Assembly (NCBI GenBank): GCA_963710315.1
Contig: CAVPZW010000008.1
Location: forward strand, 930,001 to 994,000
Reading direction: 5' to 3'
Source of the DNA: Palsa-360 sp963710315
GTDB taxonomy: Bacteria > Acidobacteriota > Terriglobia > Acidiferrales > UBA7541
Length of the DNA stretch: 64,000 bases
Shown here: positions 56,071 through 64,000 of the stretch, piece after piece
Position numbering within the stretch: position 1 is the stretch's first letter
Layout of the letters: each line of letters starts with the position of its first letter
Notes under the pieces: generated by a model
Databases searched by the model: none
What the model was told of the DNA's origin: nothing
The model's input: the letters and a program-made list of their open reading frames with translations, nothing else
Translations under genes and position numbers: made by a program

Positions 56071-57429
56071 CTACCGTTCCGCCCCGAAAAATGGGCGGAT
56101 TCTAAGGAACAGCGCCACTCCCGCGGGGTGCGACCCGTAAACCGGCTTTAGATTTTCTCCCACGCCATAGAACGTAACCTGCGCACCGATAGCTGTGGCC
56201 ATTCGCGGAATCACATCGAAATCGCGATCGTACCCGAGCGTATAGGCCTGCACCTGCCCGATAGGCTTTTCCTGAAAGTTTGGCGGCGGCGCGTTTTCGC
56301 CAAGGAGCAGCTCGTTTGAACGCTCCGCGTTTTCGATCCGCGTCCAGGCGTGATTGCGCGTTAAGAAGCGCACCGTCGATTCGAACGCATAGCTGTCGAA
56401 TGCGGAATTATCCTCGAGTGACTTTGTGTGCCCCCAAATCAGGGAACTGGCCCAATTGCCGTTTCGCAGTGGGCGGTTGTACATCGCAGACGCCGTCATT
56501 CGTTCCTGGTTTTCATTGGGAAAGAGGGCTTCTGGGCTTGCGATGCGCCCGTACGAATACTGCCCGCTCCAATTTTTTCCCGGCTGTAGCGTCAATCGTG
56601 CGGACCACGAATCGATTTTCCCCTGGCTGATATTCCAGCGATTTTCATTCGGTTCCCGCCCATGAAAGCCGGAGGCCTCGATTCGCGCGATGCGATAGGC
56701 AACGCCCAAGGTCACCACGTCCTCGGCGACGTGCGTCGAGTCTTCCTGGTGATGTCCGAGCGTGGCTAGTGGGTCTTCCGAAGCGGATGCGCGGTGCGGG
56801 TAAGCAATCGGCCCTATCGCCGGGTCGCCGATGGGCGCAGCGTAAATGGAAAGCAGCCCGTTGCTTCCCAATTTCAAATCGTACAGCGCGGCAATCTCCA
56901 TGAAAAAATTGTGCGGATGCTGTCCATCGGCGATGGGCTTCCCGTAGGCCGTTTCTCCTTGCTGAAACAAAAGCGGGTACTGGCGCCCCGTAATGGTGGC
57001 GGGCTCGAGGCTCAGCATCGCGCGCGACGTGAACACGCCGGGTCCGAGAGGGCGCTGCGCCATGCCCATGAACCAGTTCGTCGAGAAAAATTTGTCTCCG
57101 CCGCGCGGGCTCGACTGCTGCTGGTCCAGCACGAACACATTCGCGTGAAACATCAGCGTCCATTTGCCTTTCGTCGTCATGAGCATTGGAACTGGCGTCG
57201 AGTCCGGCTCGGCGCTCGTGCCCGATCCTACATGGCGGACGATTTCCTGCGGAAAAGTTTCCGGGTGCATGGTCATCAATTCGTTTTCATTCTTGTTCAT
57301 TCCTTGCATTGGCATGCCGTCCATTCCGGGCATGCCCTGCATATCGTCGTCCTTCTTGCCGTTTTGCCGCGCAACAGCGACTGCGGGAATCAGCAGGAAC
57401 AATGCAAACATTGCGATCCGGTGGCGCAT
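56071..57429 (-). CDS. Secreted/outer-membrane protein with Met-rich N-terminus
   Basis: 452 residues from the ATG at 57429 (GGGAG nine bases upstream; an earlier start at 57459 has none). Residues 1-20 are a signal peptide. A methionine-rich stretch follows (residues 30-54, with MQGMPGMDGMPMQGM), similar to copper-binding segments. The remainder consists of beta-rich repeats (WTLMFHANVFVLDQQQ, FFMEIAALYDLKLG, GVAYRIARIEASGF, ATAIGAQVTFYGVG) and fits an outer-membrane barrel. No characterised relative is known to me. The Met-rich protein encoded at 57597-58103 lies upstream on the same strand. Confidence 0.6.
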   Translation of the reverse strand: MRHRIAMFALFLLIPAVAVARQNGKKDDDMQGMPGMDGMPMQGMNKNENELMTMHPETFPQEIVRHVGSGTSAEPDSTPVPMLMTTKGKWTLMFHANVFVLDQQQSSPRGGDKFFSTNWFMGMAQRPLGPGVFTSRAMLSLEPATITGRQYPLLFQQGETAYGKPIADGQHPHNFFMEIAALYDLKLGSNGLLSIYAAPIGDPAIGPIAYPHRASASEDPLATLGHHQEDSTHVAEDVVTLGVAYRIARIEASGFHGREPNENRWNISQGKIDSWSARLTLQPGKNWSGQYSYGRIASPEALFPNENQERMTASAMYNRPLRNGNWASSLIWGHTKSLEDNSAFDSYAFESTVRFLTRNHAWTRIENAERSNELLLGENAPPPNFQEKPIGQVQAYTLGYDRDFDVIPRMATAIGAQVTFYGVGENLKPVYGSHPAGVALFLRIRPFFGAER

Positions 57430-57477
57430 GGAACATATCTCCCGAGGATGTTTCCTCAATCTAAGGATGGGCTTGGT

Positions 57478-57569
57478 TTCTCTGTGTACTCTGTGTTCTC
57501 CGTGTTAAGTGCTTTGCTCGAGCCATGAAAAGGCTTTCAACACAGAGGGCACAGAGATCACAGAGAAAT
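57478..57569. repeat. ACAGAG/CTCTGT palindromic repeat
   Basis: TTCTCTGTGTACTCTGTG and TCTCCGTGTTAA are mirrored by TCAACACAGAGGGCACAGAG and ATCACAGAGAAA, around a GAGCCATGAAA centre. Same family as 47754-47869. Confidence 0.75.
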
Positions 57570-57596
57570 ACGGAAAGAAGGAAATTGGGAGGGGGG

Positions 57597-58103
57597 CTAG
57601 ATACGCAAACTTAGGTGCAGGGGACTTTCGTCTTTGAGATGATCGTTTGCGACGTCGTCCCGCGCGTCGCGAAATAATGTTTGTGCGCCAACCGCGCGGG
57701 GAGTTTCAGACACGGCTGGAATGAGATGAAAACGTGAATCGCTGGAACCATTCATCCTTGCGGAAATGGTGGAGCTGCCATCGCAAGCCTGCTTTTCGCA
57801 TGGCCCCATTGCGCCAATGGAAGTGTGCTGCGGCTTCGCTTCGGAAATCACGGGGATCGCTTGCTGGTCCTGGCTGCCGCCCATTTCCGGCATGATCATC
57901 CCCGCCGCCATCGCCATGCCGGCCATGTTCATGCTGCCCGACTCTGAGGCTTCGCTGTCTGCCCGCGCCGAATGACAATCCGAGTTCATCGAAGCGAATG
58001 CGCAGGAGAGATCGCAGGCCGCGCCCAGCGAGGACGCCGACAGCAATAGGGCCAGGATCGAGCCCGCAAGGATGCGCCTGAGGATCATCTTATTAAATTC
58101 CAT
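57597..58103 (-). CDS. Small exported Met- and Cys-containing protein, possibly metal-related
   Basis: 168 residues. Residues 1-28 are a signal peptide. The mature part has cysteines in ACDLSCAF and SDCHS, methionine-rich stretches (MNMAGMAMAAGMIMPEMGG), and CEKQACDGS further on. This composition suits binding of copper(I) or another soft metal in the periplasm. I do not recognise a named family. It lies just upstream of the Met-rich barrel candidate on the same strand (the ACAGAG repeat in between), so the two may work together. Confidence 0.55.
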   Translation of the reverse strand: MEFNKMILRRILAGSILALLLSASSLGAACDLSCAFASMNSDCHSARADSEASESGSMNMAGMAMAAGMIMPEMGGSQDQQAIPVISEAKPQHTSIGAMGPCEKQACDGSSTISARMNGSSDSRFHLIPAVSETPRAVGAQTLFRDARDDVANDHLKDESPLHLSLRI

Positions 58104-58194
58104 TCTAAGAGATAGGGGTTCGACGTTTCAACCTCAAGGATTTCGGCGCCCTTAAATAAGCAATGCCTGCGAAAAGGAATGCCACCGAAAGACC

Positions 58195-58920
58195 CTACTT
58201 CACGTTGTTATTTTCCGTGCAGACGTATTCCGAAATTTGCCAGTCCGGCTTTAGCTGGAAGGTGCGCTGCGCCTTCCAGGGCTTGGTGTAGGCCTTGGGA
58301 TCGTCGATGGTGTATTCGTCCACCAGTGTGTTGTGGTCCACGCGGCGAATGCGTTCGGTGATGTGCATGGCGTCGGAGTGTGGGAGGCCCATGGGGTCCA
58401 GCCAGGTCTTGTCGTTAAATCCGACCGTGTCGATCACCAGGGTGTTTCCCTCAAATTTTCCGATGGCGTGGCCCATGTAGGTTGGTTCGAGGTCCTTCGG
58501 ATGGCCTCGCCCGTCGGTGAAAATTTGGCGCACCAGGGATTGATACTCGAAAATCATGATTACCCGGTCGCGCGCCTGCACAATTTCCCATGGAAACGGC
58601 TGCAGCATCTCCCGGGGAATGCCGGGCGGGATGCATCTCTCCGTTGGATCAGGCCCCGAATCGGGTGTGCGGTTCTCGCTGTCGTGTTGGCGCTGCTTGA
58701 AGAGCGCCTCGGCCCAGGGCTGGAATGGCGGGTCTTCGTTGGGGAGAATGTTTCTGTGGTATTCGTCGATAAACCACACGCCGGAAAAATCGGGCCTTGC
58801 GGTGGCGGCTGCGGCGTGCGCTTTCGCAGGTTCCTTGTGCGGCGCGGTCTGCGCGAAAATTGCCGGCGGCAATGCGAAAGCTGCAGCCACAAGGATTGCA
58901 ACGACGGAATAATTTCGCAC
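58195..58920 (-). CDS. Exported protein of the PDFSGVW type, unknown function
   Basis: 241 residues from a GTG at 58920 with GGAG six bases upstream; a longer frame reaching 59052 would run back into the DUF6152 gene. Residues 1-22 are a signal peptide. The core PDFSGVWFIDEY, DPPFQPWAEALFKQR, PTERCIPPGIPREM, EGNTLVIDTVGFNDKTWLD and TERIRRVDHNTLVDEYTIDDPKAYTKPW recurs in many exported Acidobacteria proteins of unknown role. It is directly downstream of the DUF6152 gene (37-base gap), a frequent pairing. Confidence 0.65.
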   Translation of the reverse strand: MRNYSVVAILVAAAFALPPAIFAQTAPHKEPAKAHAAAATARPDFSGVWFIDEYHRNILPNEDPPFQPWAEALFKQRQHDSENRTPDSGPDPTERCIPPGIPREMLQPFPWEIVQARDRVIMIFEYQSLVRQIFTDGRGHPKDLEPTYMGHAIGKFEGNTLVIDTVGFNDKTWLDPMGLPHSDAMHITERIRRVDHNTLVDEYTIDDPKAYTKPWKAQRTFQLKPDWQISEYVCTENNNVK

Positions 58921-58957
58921 TCTGGACTCCGCGTTAAATTTCAAAGCCAAATCAATT

Positions 58958-59344
58958 TTATTTGAATCCTTGCCCGTCGAACTTTTGTCCGTTCGGCAGG
59001 GTGAGGGTGATGAGGCGCAAGGACTTTGCTCCATTCTTTGCCGGGGCGCCATTCACGGTGAGCTGATCTCCCACCTTGATCATTTCCTTTTTCCAGCCCG
59101 CGCGGAGCAGCATGTTGGGGCTGTTGCCCTCCACCCGCCATTGCTCGACGCCGCCTTTGTCGTCCTTGATGTCCATGTAAATGAAGACGTGAGGATTGCC
59201 CCATTCCAAATTCGTCACCACGCCCTTCATGTCAACGGGATGATTCATGTCGTAAGCCGAGCTGGAATGGTGGGCGAAGAGCGGCTGCGAAACCAGAGAA
59301 GCAATCGCAACAAGGAACAACACAAATATCAGTTTTGTTTTCAT
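58958..59344 (-). CDS. DUF6152 family exported protein
   Basis: 128 residues from the ATG at 59344; a GTG six bases earlier is also possible. A signal peptide ends near LFAHH. The body is a small beta barrel with family motifs AYDMNHPVDMKGVVTNLEWGNPHVFIYMDI, WRVEGNSPNMLLRAGWKKEMIKVGDQLTVNG and the terminal GQKFDG. Function is unknown. It is the first gene of a pair with the PDFSGVW-type protein. Confidence 0.8.
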   Translation of the reverse strand: MKTKLIFVLFLVAIASLVSQPLFAHHSSSAYDMNHPVDMKGVVTNLEWGNPHVFIYMDIKDDKGGVEQWRVEGNSPNMLLRAGWKKEMIKVGDQLTVNGAPAKNGAKSLRLITLTLPNGQKFDGQGFK

Positions 59345-59494
59345 GGTCACACCCGCGCTTCAGCAATTGAAAATCAGCAAATTGAATGTCCACTTAAAAC
59401 TTACTATACACCCGCCGGAAAATAAAAATCACCCCTTACGTATCAATGGAGGATTGTTGCGATGCGGGAAAATGGAGAGTGGCTTTCCTACCGT

Positions 59495-59523
59495 TTGGCA
59501 TCGCCCCCTTGCTGGCTTAGAAT
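59495..59523 (+). promoter_or_regulatory. Promoter of dgt, predicted to give a leaderless mRNA
   Basis: TTGGCA (59495-59500), exactly 17 bases, TAGAAT (59518-59523). The ATG starts at 59530, six bases after the -10 box, so the expected transcription start is the A of the start codon, and no RBS is present. Confidence 0.6.
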
Positions 59524-59529
59524 CGTGCC

Positions 59530-60666
59530 ATGGCATTGGCTCCCTATGCGATGGATGCGGAGAAATCGCGCGGCAGGCGTTATCCCGAGCCGCGGCATCC
59601 CTACCGCAGCGACTACGCGCGCGACCGCGACCGAGTGATTCATTCGCGGGCCTTCCGCCGACTGGAAGCGAAAACGCAAGTTTTCACCACGCGCTATTCC
59701 GACCATTTCCGCAACCGCCTGACGCACACGCTGGAGGTCGCGCAGATCGCGCGTACCGTGGCCGGGGCGCTGCAACTCAACTCCGATCTGGCCGAAGCCC
59801 TGGCCCTGGTGCATGACATTGGTCACCCGCCCTTCGGCCACGCCGGAGAGCGCAAGCTCGATGAACTGCTGCGCCCGCATGGCGACGGCTTCAATCATAA
59901 TTTGCATGCGCTGCATCTCGTCGAGCAATTCGAGCAGCGCTACCTGGATTTCCCCGGCCTGAATCTCACGTTTGAAGTCCGCGAAGGCATCGTGAAACAT
60001 TCGCGCGATTACGACGCGGCGAAATTCCCGGCGCTCTCGGAATATCTGCTGGACGAGCGCCCGCCCCTGGAAGCGCAACTCATCGATTTCGTCGACGAGA
60101 TTGCCTACAACACCGCGGACCTGGACGACGGCTACGAATCGCATATCTTGAACATAGAAATGATCCGCGCGGAAGTTCCGCTGTTCGCCCGGTTCTATGA
60201 AGAGGTCGAGCGCAGCCACCCGCAGGGCATCGAAAAATTGAAATTCAACGAAGCCGCCAAACGCATGTTGAATCTGCTGGCAACCGATTTGATTGAAAAT
60301 ACGCGATCCGCCGCCGTGGCTTCCGGCGCGCAAAGTGTCGAAGACGTCCGCCATGCGCCGCGCCGCCTCGCGGGATTCAGCGCGTCCCTGGCCGCCGAAA
60401 ACGCGGCGCTCAAGAGATTCCTCATCGCGCGTCTCTATAGCCAACCCGCAATCGTCGTCGATCGCGAGCGCTCCGTGGAGGCCCTCGCGCAACTGTTCAA
60501 TTTTTACGTTGAACATCCTGCCGCAATGCCCAAAGCCTACGCCGAGCTTGCGGAACGTGGCCCCAAGTATCGTGTCATCTGCGATTACATCGCCGGCATG
60601 ACCGATCATTACCTGCTTCGCCTGCATGCAGAGTTGCTCGGATCAGGCTCGGCGCGATCCGCGTAG
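59530..60666 (+). CDS. dgt: Deoxyguanosinetriphosphate triphosphohydrolase-like protein
   Basis: 378 residues. The HD-domain metal ligands are visible: RLTHTLEVAQIAR and the HD pair in LVHDIGHPPFGHAGE, with the later DFVDEIAYNTADLDDG helix. Also typical are RSDYARDRDRVIHSRAFRRLEAKTQV and HALHLVEQFE. Enzymes of this group cleave dNTPs to the nucleoside and triphosphate and affect dNTP pools. The TAG stop lies inside the following CTTCAGCC repeat. The mRNA is probably leaderless. Confidence 0.88.
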   Translation: MALAPYAMDAEKSRGRRYPEPRHPYRSDYARDRDRVIHSRAFRRLEAKTQVFTTRYSDHFRNRLTHTLEVAQIARTVAGALQLNSDLAEALALVHDIGHPPFGHAGERKLDELLRPHGDGFNHNLHALHLVEQFEQRYLDFPGLNLTFEVREGIVKHSRDYDAAKFPALSEYLLDERPPLEAQLIDFVDEIAYNTADLDDGYESHILNIEMIRAEVPLFARFYEEVERSHPQGIEKLKFNEAAKRMLNLLATDLIENTRSAAVASGAQSVEDVRHAPRRLAGFSASLAAENAALKRFLIARLYSQPAIVVDRERSVEALAQLFNFYVEHPAAMPKAYAELAERGPKYRVICDYIAGMTDHYLLRLHAELLGSGSARSA

Positions 60667-60745
60667 GACGGGTTTCCGCCTCCCTGGTTTTGGTCTTTGC
60701 TGTTCTGGCACAGGTCAAAAGAAGACAGGCTGAAGCCTGTCCTAC
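60663..60745. repeat. Degenerate CTTCAGCC palindrome containing the dgt stop codon
   Basis: GTAGGACGGGTTTCCGCCTCC at the left pairs poorly with GACAGGCTGAAGCCTGTCCTAC at the right; the left arm has lost several positions. The first TAG of the repeat is the dgt stop codon. Confidence 0.75.
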
Positions 60746-60791
60746 TGGTGCCTGTTTCGAATCACTCGCTGAGAACTGCAAAGTGCCTTCC

Positions 60792-60819
60792 TTGACATCA
60801 CTCGGGAGGGACATATAAT
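60792..60819 (+). promoter_or_regulatory. Near-consensus sigma70 promoter of the DUF177-rpmF-plsX-fabD operon
   Basis: TTGACA (60792-60797), 16 bases, TATAAT (60814-60819). Transcription from about 60826 gives a leader of roughly 43 bases before the DUF177 start. No other promoter of this strength is seen before fabG. Confidence 0.75.
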
Positions 60820-60868
60820 GGCTTTTAGGGGAATGTTTCAGGGAACCCCTCACTAGCGGTGATTACCG

Positions 60869-61402
60869 ATGTTCCTAGACGTCAAAGAGCTGGCAGTTCG
60901 CAAAATTCGCATCCGGAAGAGTTACGCCCCGGGAACGGTGGACTACCGCACCGGCGACTTCCGTCAAGCGGAGCCTCTCGAGGTACGCGCCACGGCGGAA
61001 CTCGTTGAAGGGCAGATCCGTGTAACTGGCGAGCTGCACACACGGCTGGAGATGGTGTGCGCGCGCTGCTTGGAACCCGTTCATGAGGACATTGCCCGCG
61101 AATTTGACCTCTTCTACAAGCCTGTGCTGACCATGACCAAGGAAGAAGAGGAGCGTCTGAAGCTGGACGACACGGAAATCGCCTTTTTCGAGGGCGAAGG
61201 CATGTTCCTGGCCGATGTTCTGGCCGAGCAGGTCCTTCTGGCCTTGCCCATGAAGGCCATCTGCCGCAGCGATTGTCGCGGGCTATGCCCCCAGTGCGGT
61301 GTGAATTTGAATAACGAGGAATGCCGCTGTGAAAGTCACACAGCTGATCCGCGTACTGCGCCTCTGGCGCGTCTGAAACAGGACTGGTTCAAAAAGCAAT
61401 AG
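60869..61402 (+). CDS. DUF177/YceD family protein
   Basis: 177 residues. Four cysteine groups are visible: CARC in the middle, CRSDCRGLCPQCG and ECRC near the C-terminus, with FDLFYKPV between. YceD-like proteins are encoded next to rpmF in very many bacteria and are linked to ribosome or rRNA biogenesis and lipid genes, although the reaction is not known. The cysteines may bind zinc. First gene of the operon; rpmF follows 62 bases downstream. Confidence 0.88.
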   Translation: MFLDVKELAVRKIRIRKSYAPGTVDYRTGDFRQAEPLEVRATAELVEGQIRVTGELHTRLEMVCARCLEPVHEDIAREFDLFYKPVLTMTKEEEERLKLDDTEIAFFEGEGMFLADVLAEQVLLALPMKAICRSDCRGLCPQCGVNLNNEECRCESHTADPRTAPLARLKQDWFKKQ

Positions 61403-61464
61403 GAATCCCAGACGAAACACCATAGAATGCCTCAAGCAATTTGGGGCCATAAGAAGGAGTTTGC

Positions 61465-61644
61465 ATGCCCAATCCAAAACGACGTCACTCGCACGCGCGA
61501 AAGAACAAGCGGCGCGCGCATGATTTTCTGACACCTCCGGCGCTAGCCAAGTGCCCCAACTGTCACGAAATGAAACAGCCTCACCAAGCTTGCCCACAGT
61601 GCGGTTACTATAAAGGCCGGGAAGTCGTGGACACCGGGTCCTGA
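61465..61644 (+). CDS. rpmF: 50S ribosomal protein L32
   Basis: 59 residues (MPNPKRRHSHARKNKRRAHD at the start). The zinc-ribbon cysteines are complete: CPNC in the middle and CPQCGYYKGREV near the end. It is the zinc-binding C+ form of L32, a component of the large ribosomal subunit. AAGGAG is seven bases before the ATG. The order DUF177-rpmF-plsX is the common one. Confidence 0.95.
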   Translation: MPNPKRRHSHARKNKRRAHDFLTPPALAKCPNCHEMKQPHQACPQCGYYKGREVVDTGS

Positions 61645-61690
61645 AGCCCGGTCATTTAAGGCCTTTGCACGGTTCCCTACCGGAGTATGA

Positions 61691-62704
61691 ATGATCACCA
61701 TAGCCGTAGATGCGATGGGTGGAGACCATGCGCCGCGTCCTGAAGTTGAGGGCGCAGTGCAGGCGGCACGGGAGTTGGGCGTTCGAATACTCCTGGTGGG
61801 CCTTGTGCCCGAGCTGAAGAAAGAACTCGCCAAGCACTCGCATCGTGGGTTGCCCATTGAAATCGTTGCGGCGACCGAAGTGATCACCATGGACGATTCG
61901 CCCACGGTGGCATTCCGGAAGAAGAAAGATAGCTCGGCGCACGTCGCCACCAAGCTGGTGCGAAGCGGCCAGGCCGATGCCGTGGTCAGCGCGGGGAATA
62001 CCGGCGCGATGATGGCTGTGGCGCGATTCGGGCTCGGCACGCTGTCTTCGGTGGACCGTGTAGCGCTCGCCGCTCCGTTTCCGACGTCCAAGGGCGGCAC
62101 GGCGGTCTTGCTGGACGTGGGCGCGAACGTGGATTCCAAGCCCGCTCACCTTGTGCAATTTGCAGTGATGGGCGAGATTTACTACCGCACAATTTTCGGA
62201 ACGCGGCGGCCCAAGGTAGCCCTGCTGTCGATTGGCGAAGAGGAATCAAAGGGCAACGAATTGACGCGCGAGGCATACAGCCGGTTGAAACTCTCCCCGC
62301 TAAATTTTATTGGAAACGTGGAAGGGCGGGACATCTTCAACGGCAACGTGGACGTTATCGTTTGCGACGGGTTCATCGGAAATATCGCCTTGAAGATCAG
62401 CGAGGGAGTTGCGCAGCATATCGCGGGAATGCTGAAGGAGGCTCTTTCGAGCACCATCAGTTCCAAGGTCGGATATGTGCTCTCGCGCAAGGCCTATAAG
62501 AGTTTTCGAAGGAAGATCGACTACTCGGAATACGGCGGCGCTCCTTTGCTGGGCGTAAAGGGCGTCACCGTGATCGGGCATGGGAGTTCCAATCCCCTGG
62601 CGATCAAGAATGCAATCCGGGTGGCGACGGAATTGGTTCGGGGCGGGGTCAACGATAGAATCGAGCAGGAGCTTGCCACGATTCCCGTTCCTGTGGAAGC
62701 ATAA
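61691..62704 (+). CDS. plsX: Phosphate acyltransferase
   Basis: 337 residues, usual length. Family blocks: MITIAVDAMGGDHAP, VSAGNTGAMM, LDVGAN, NFIGNVEGRDIF and GGAPLLGVKGVTVIGHGSS. PlsX makes acyl-phosphate from acyl-ACP in the cytoplasm, feeding the first step of phospholipid synthesis by PlsY. SD CCGGAG before the ATG. Part of the operon with rpmF upstream and fabD 23 bases downstream. Confidence 0.95.
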   Translation: MITIAVDAMGGDHAPRPEVEGAVQAARELGVRILLVGLVPELKKELAKHSHRGLPIEIVAATEVITMDDSPTVAFRKKKDSSAHVATKLVRSGQADAVVSAGNTGAMMAVARFGLGTLSSVDRVALAAPFPTSKGGTAVLLDVGANVDSKPAHLVQFAVMGEIYYRTIFGTRRPKVALLSIGEEESKGNELTREAYSRLKLSPLNFIGNVEGRDIFNGNVDVIVCDGFIGNIALKISEGVAQHIAGMLKEALSSTISSKVGYVLSRKAYKSFRRKIDYSEYGGAPLLGVKGVTVIGHGSSNPLAIKNAIRVATELVRGGVNDRIEQELATIPVPVEA

Positions 62705-62727
62705 GCGACGAAACGGCGGTAAATCCA

Positions 62728-63687
62728 ATGGGAAAATTAGCGTTTTTGTTTCCGGGGCAGGCCTCTCAATACCCGGGCATGGGCAAGGAGCTAGCCGCTA
62801 ACCATCCGGCCGCTCGTAGTGTGTTTGACGAGGCCGACAAAGCCCTGGGATTTTCAATCTCCGACCTGTGCTTCAACGGCAGTGAAGAAGCGCTGAAGCT
62901 GACCGCGAATACGCAGCCGGCGATTTTGACGACATCTATAGCAGCATATCGCGTGCTCGCGGAGCATGGAATTGAGCCGGCGTTTGTCGCGGGGCACAGC
63001 CTGGGCGAATTTTCCGCGCTGGTTGCGGCAGGCGGCCTGGATTTTGCGGACGCCGTGCGCCTGGTGCGGCATCGCGGGGAATACATGCAAACGGCAGTGC
63101 CCGAAGGCGTCGGCGCGATGGCCGCGATTTTGGGATTGGCGCCCGCCCAGGTCGCGGGAATTTGCAAGCAAGCGGCCGACGGACAAGTGGTTGCGCCGGG
63201 AAATCTGAATTCTCCCGAGCAGACTGTTATTTCAGGCAACGCCGAGGCCGTCAAGCGCGCCGTGGAAATGGCGTCGGCGGGAGGCGCAAAGCGCGCCGTA
63301 ATGCTGGCGGTTTCCGCTCCCTTTCATAGCGCGCTCATGGAGCCGGCTGCGCGGCGTCTCGAAGTCGATTTGCGGGCCATCAAGTTTCATACCTTGCGCA
63401 TTCCATTGGTGAACAACGCCGACGCGGAGATCACCACCAGCGGCGATGAAGCGCGCGAGGGATTGATCCGCCAGGTGACCTTGCCCGTTCGCTGGGAAGA
63501 ATCCATACGCGAACTGATCGATCAGGGCGTCAATACGTTTGTCGAGGTAGGGCCCGGTCGCGTTCTCACCGGATTGTTGCGGCAGATTGAACGGTCGGTG
63601 CACGTGTTCAACGTGGAAGATGAAAAATCCTTGCGTTCGACGCTGGAGAAACTCACGCAGGCGCAGACCGAATCGGCCGAGGTGTAG
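62728..63687 (+). CDS. fabD: Malonyl-CoA:ACP transacylase
   Basis: 319 residues. The catalytic serine is Ser91 in GHSLGEFSAL; the partner histidine is in VSAPFHSALM. The N-terminus FLFPGQASQYPGMG is typical. FabD loads malonate onto acyl carrier protein for fatty-acid elongation. No SD is strong (GGCGG). The stop codon (TAG at 63685) is within the left arm of the next CTTCAGCC repeat. Confidence 0.95.
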   Translation: MGKLAFLFPGQASQYPGMGKELAANHPAARSVFDEADKALGFSISDLCFNGSEEALKLTANTQPAILTTSIAAYRVLAEHGIEPAFVAGHSLGEFSALVAAGGLDFADAVRLVRHRGEYMQTAVPEGVGAMAAILGLAPAQVAGICKQAADGQVVAPGNLNSPEQTVISGNAEAVKRAVEMASAGGAKRAVMLAVSAPFHSALMEPAARRLEVDLRAIKFHTLRIPLVNNADAEITTSGDEAREGLIRQVTLPVRWEESIRELIDQGVNTFVEVGPGRVLTGLLRQIERSVHVFNVEDEKSLRSTLEKLTQAQTESAEV

Positions 63688-63766
63688 CAGTGCACAGGCT
63701 TCAGCCTGTGGTTCTTAGTTTAATAGTAAGCAAGAATCAAACCCCACAGGCTGAAGCCTGTGCTAC
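63684..63766. repeat. CTTCAGCC palindrome between fabD and fabG
   Basis: GTAGCAGTGCACAGGCTTCAGCC ... GGCTGAAGCCTGTGCTAC, with a diverged left outer arm. It includes the fabD stop codon and ends 11 bases before fabG, inside a presumed operon, where it may attenuate expression or stabilise the upstream message. Confidence 0.85.
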
Positions 63767-63777
63767 ATAAACAACCC

Positions 63778-64000
63778 ATGTTCAGCCTAAAAGATCGAGT
63801 AGCTTTGGTGACGGGTGCGTCGCAAGGAATTGGGCGCGCCACGGCGCTTGCCCTGGCGCAGGCCGGAGCGCGCGTGACCGTGGCGGCGCGCAACGCCGAA
63901 AAATTGGCGGGCGTGGTCGCGGAAATTGCGGCGGCCGGCGGAGAAGCACTGGCCGTGTCCATGGATGTGGCCGACGCCGAGCAAGTGAAGGCGGGATTCC
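63778..64000 (+). CDS. fabG: 3-oxoacyl-ACP reductase (cut by window edge)
   Basis: 74 residues visible, then the window ends. The start MFSLKDRVALVTGASQGIGRATALALAQAG is the short-chain dehydrogenase NADPH motif (TGASQGIG, residues 12-19), followed by VTVAARN and the DVAD acidic loop. Position after fabD makes FabG, the ketoreductase of fatty-acid elongation, the best call; other SDRs cannot be excluded without the catalytic SYK part. No SD is seen: the bases before the ATG come from the repeat region. Confidence 0.85.
   Translation, partial: MFSLKDRVALVTGASQGIGRATALALAQAGARVTVAARNAEKLAGVVAEIAAAGGEALAVSMDVADAEQVKAGF

Overview
The window looks like GC-rich chromosomal DNA from an Acidobacteriota bacterium, probably a soil or peat genome assembled from a metagenome. 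The placement rests on inference: small palindromic repeats of the ...GGCTTCAGCCTGTG... and ...GTCATTCCGAGCG... types between many genes, multihaem c-type cytochromes, a DUF6152 protein beside a PDFSGVW-type secreted protein, and an ordinary housekeeping set (acs, moaA, thiC, mutM, dtd, nuoB, rpmF-plsX-fabD-fabG). I saw no rRNA, tRNA, CRISPR array, prophage or transposase gene.

Layout. 1-15 kb is an electron-transfer region: a partial pentahaem cytochrome (minus strand), a ribbon-helix-helix regulator, an operon of a double cyclic-nucleotide-binding/4x[4Fe-4S] protein, a cytochrome b-like membrane protein and a decahaem cytochrome, a tandem GlcG-domain lipoprotein, a HAD dehalogenase, then an outer-membrane barrel candidate followed by a very large decahaem cytochrome fused to an LVIVD beta-propeller. 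15-21 kb holds a soluble transhydrogenase, a SoxC/SoxD-like sulfite dehydrogenase pair and acetyl-CoA synthetase. 21-35 kb holds a DUF4440 lipoprotein, MoaA, a class II aldolase with an OFA-type transporter, a saccharopine dehydrogenase-like protein, DUF2203, a DUF255/thioredoxin protein, a PQQ-type sugar dehydrogenase, a membrane phosphoesterase, ThiC and a methyltransferase. 35-46 kb: NuoB, Rieske ferredoxin, EVE protein, MutM, Dtd, MarR, a ClC channel with CBS domains, DUF2207-LemA and a secreted trypsin-like protease. 46-59 kb: ComM, a redoxin/DsbD-alpha fusion, an ABC-F ATPase, an AT-richer pentapeptide-repeat membrane protein, a stranded antitoxin-like ORF, TSUP permease, an RsbW/RsbV-type pair, CspA, a TPR protein and a Met-rich secreted pair. 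59-64 kb: Dgt and the DUF177-rpmF-plsX-fabD-fabG lipid operon, cut by the right edge.

Together the left third could carry electrons from quinol or periplasmic donors through membrane cytochrome b and multihaem cytochromes to the cell surface, with sulfite as one possible donor through the SoxCD-like pair. This is inference from domains and order.

Three things stand out beyond the genes. First, a MITE-like element (139-142 bp, one 247-bp double version) has inserted twice at the same point of another palindromic repeat, each time with a GA duplication. Second, several genes (moaA, dgt, the ABC-F gene) have a -10 box 6-8 bases before the start codon, implying leaderless mRNAs. Third, five genes carry single-base frameshifts, about 19 insertions against 2 deletions, mostly in short homopolymers or GC steps. 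Sequencing or assembly error is the leading explanation, so these genes are annotated as whole units.
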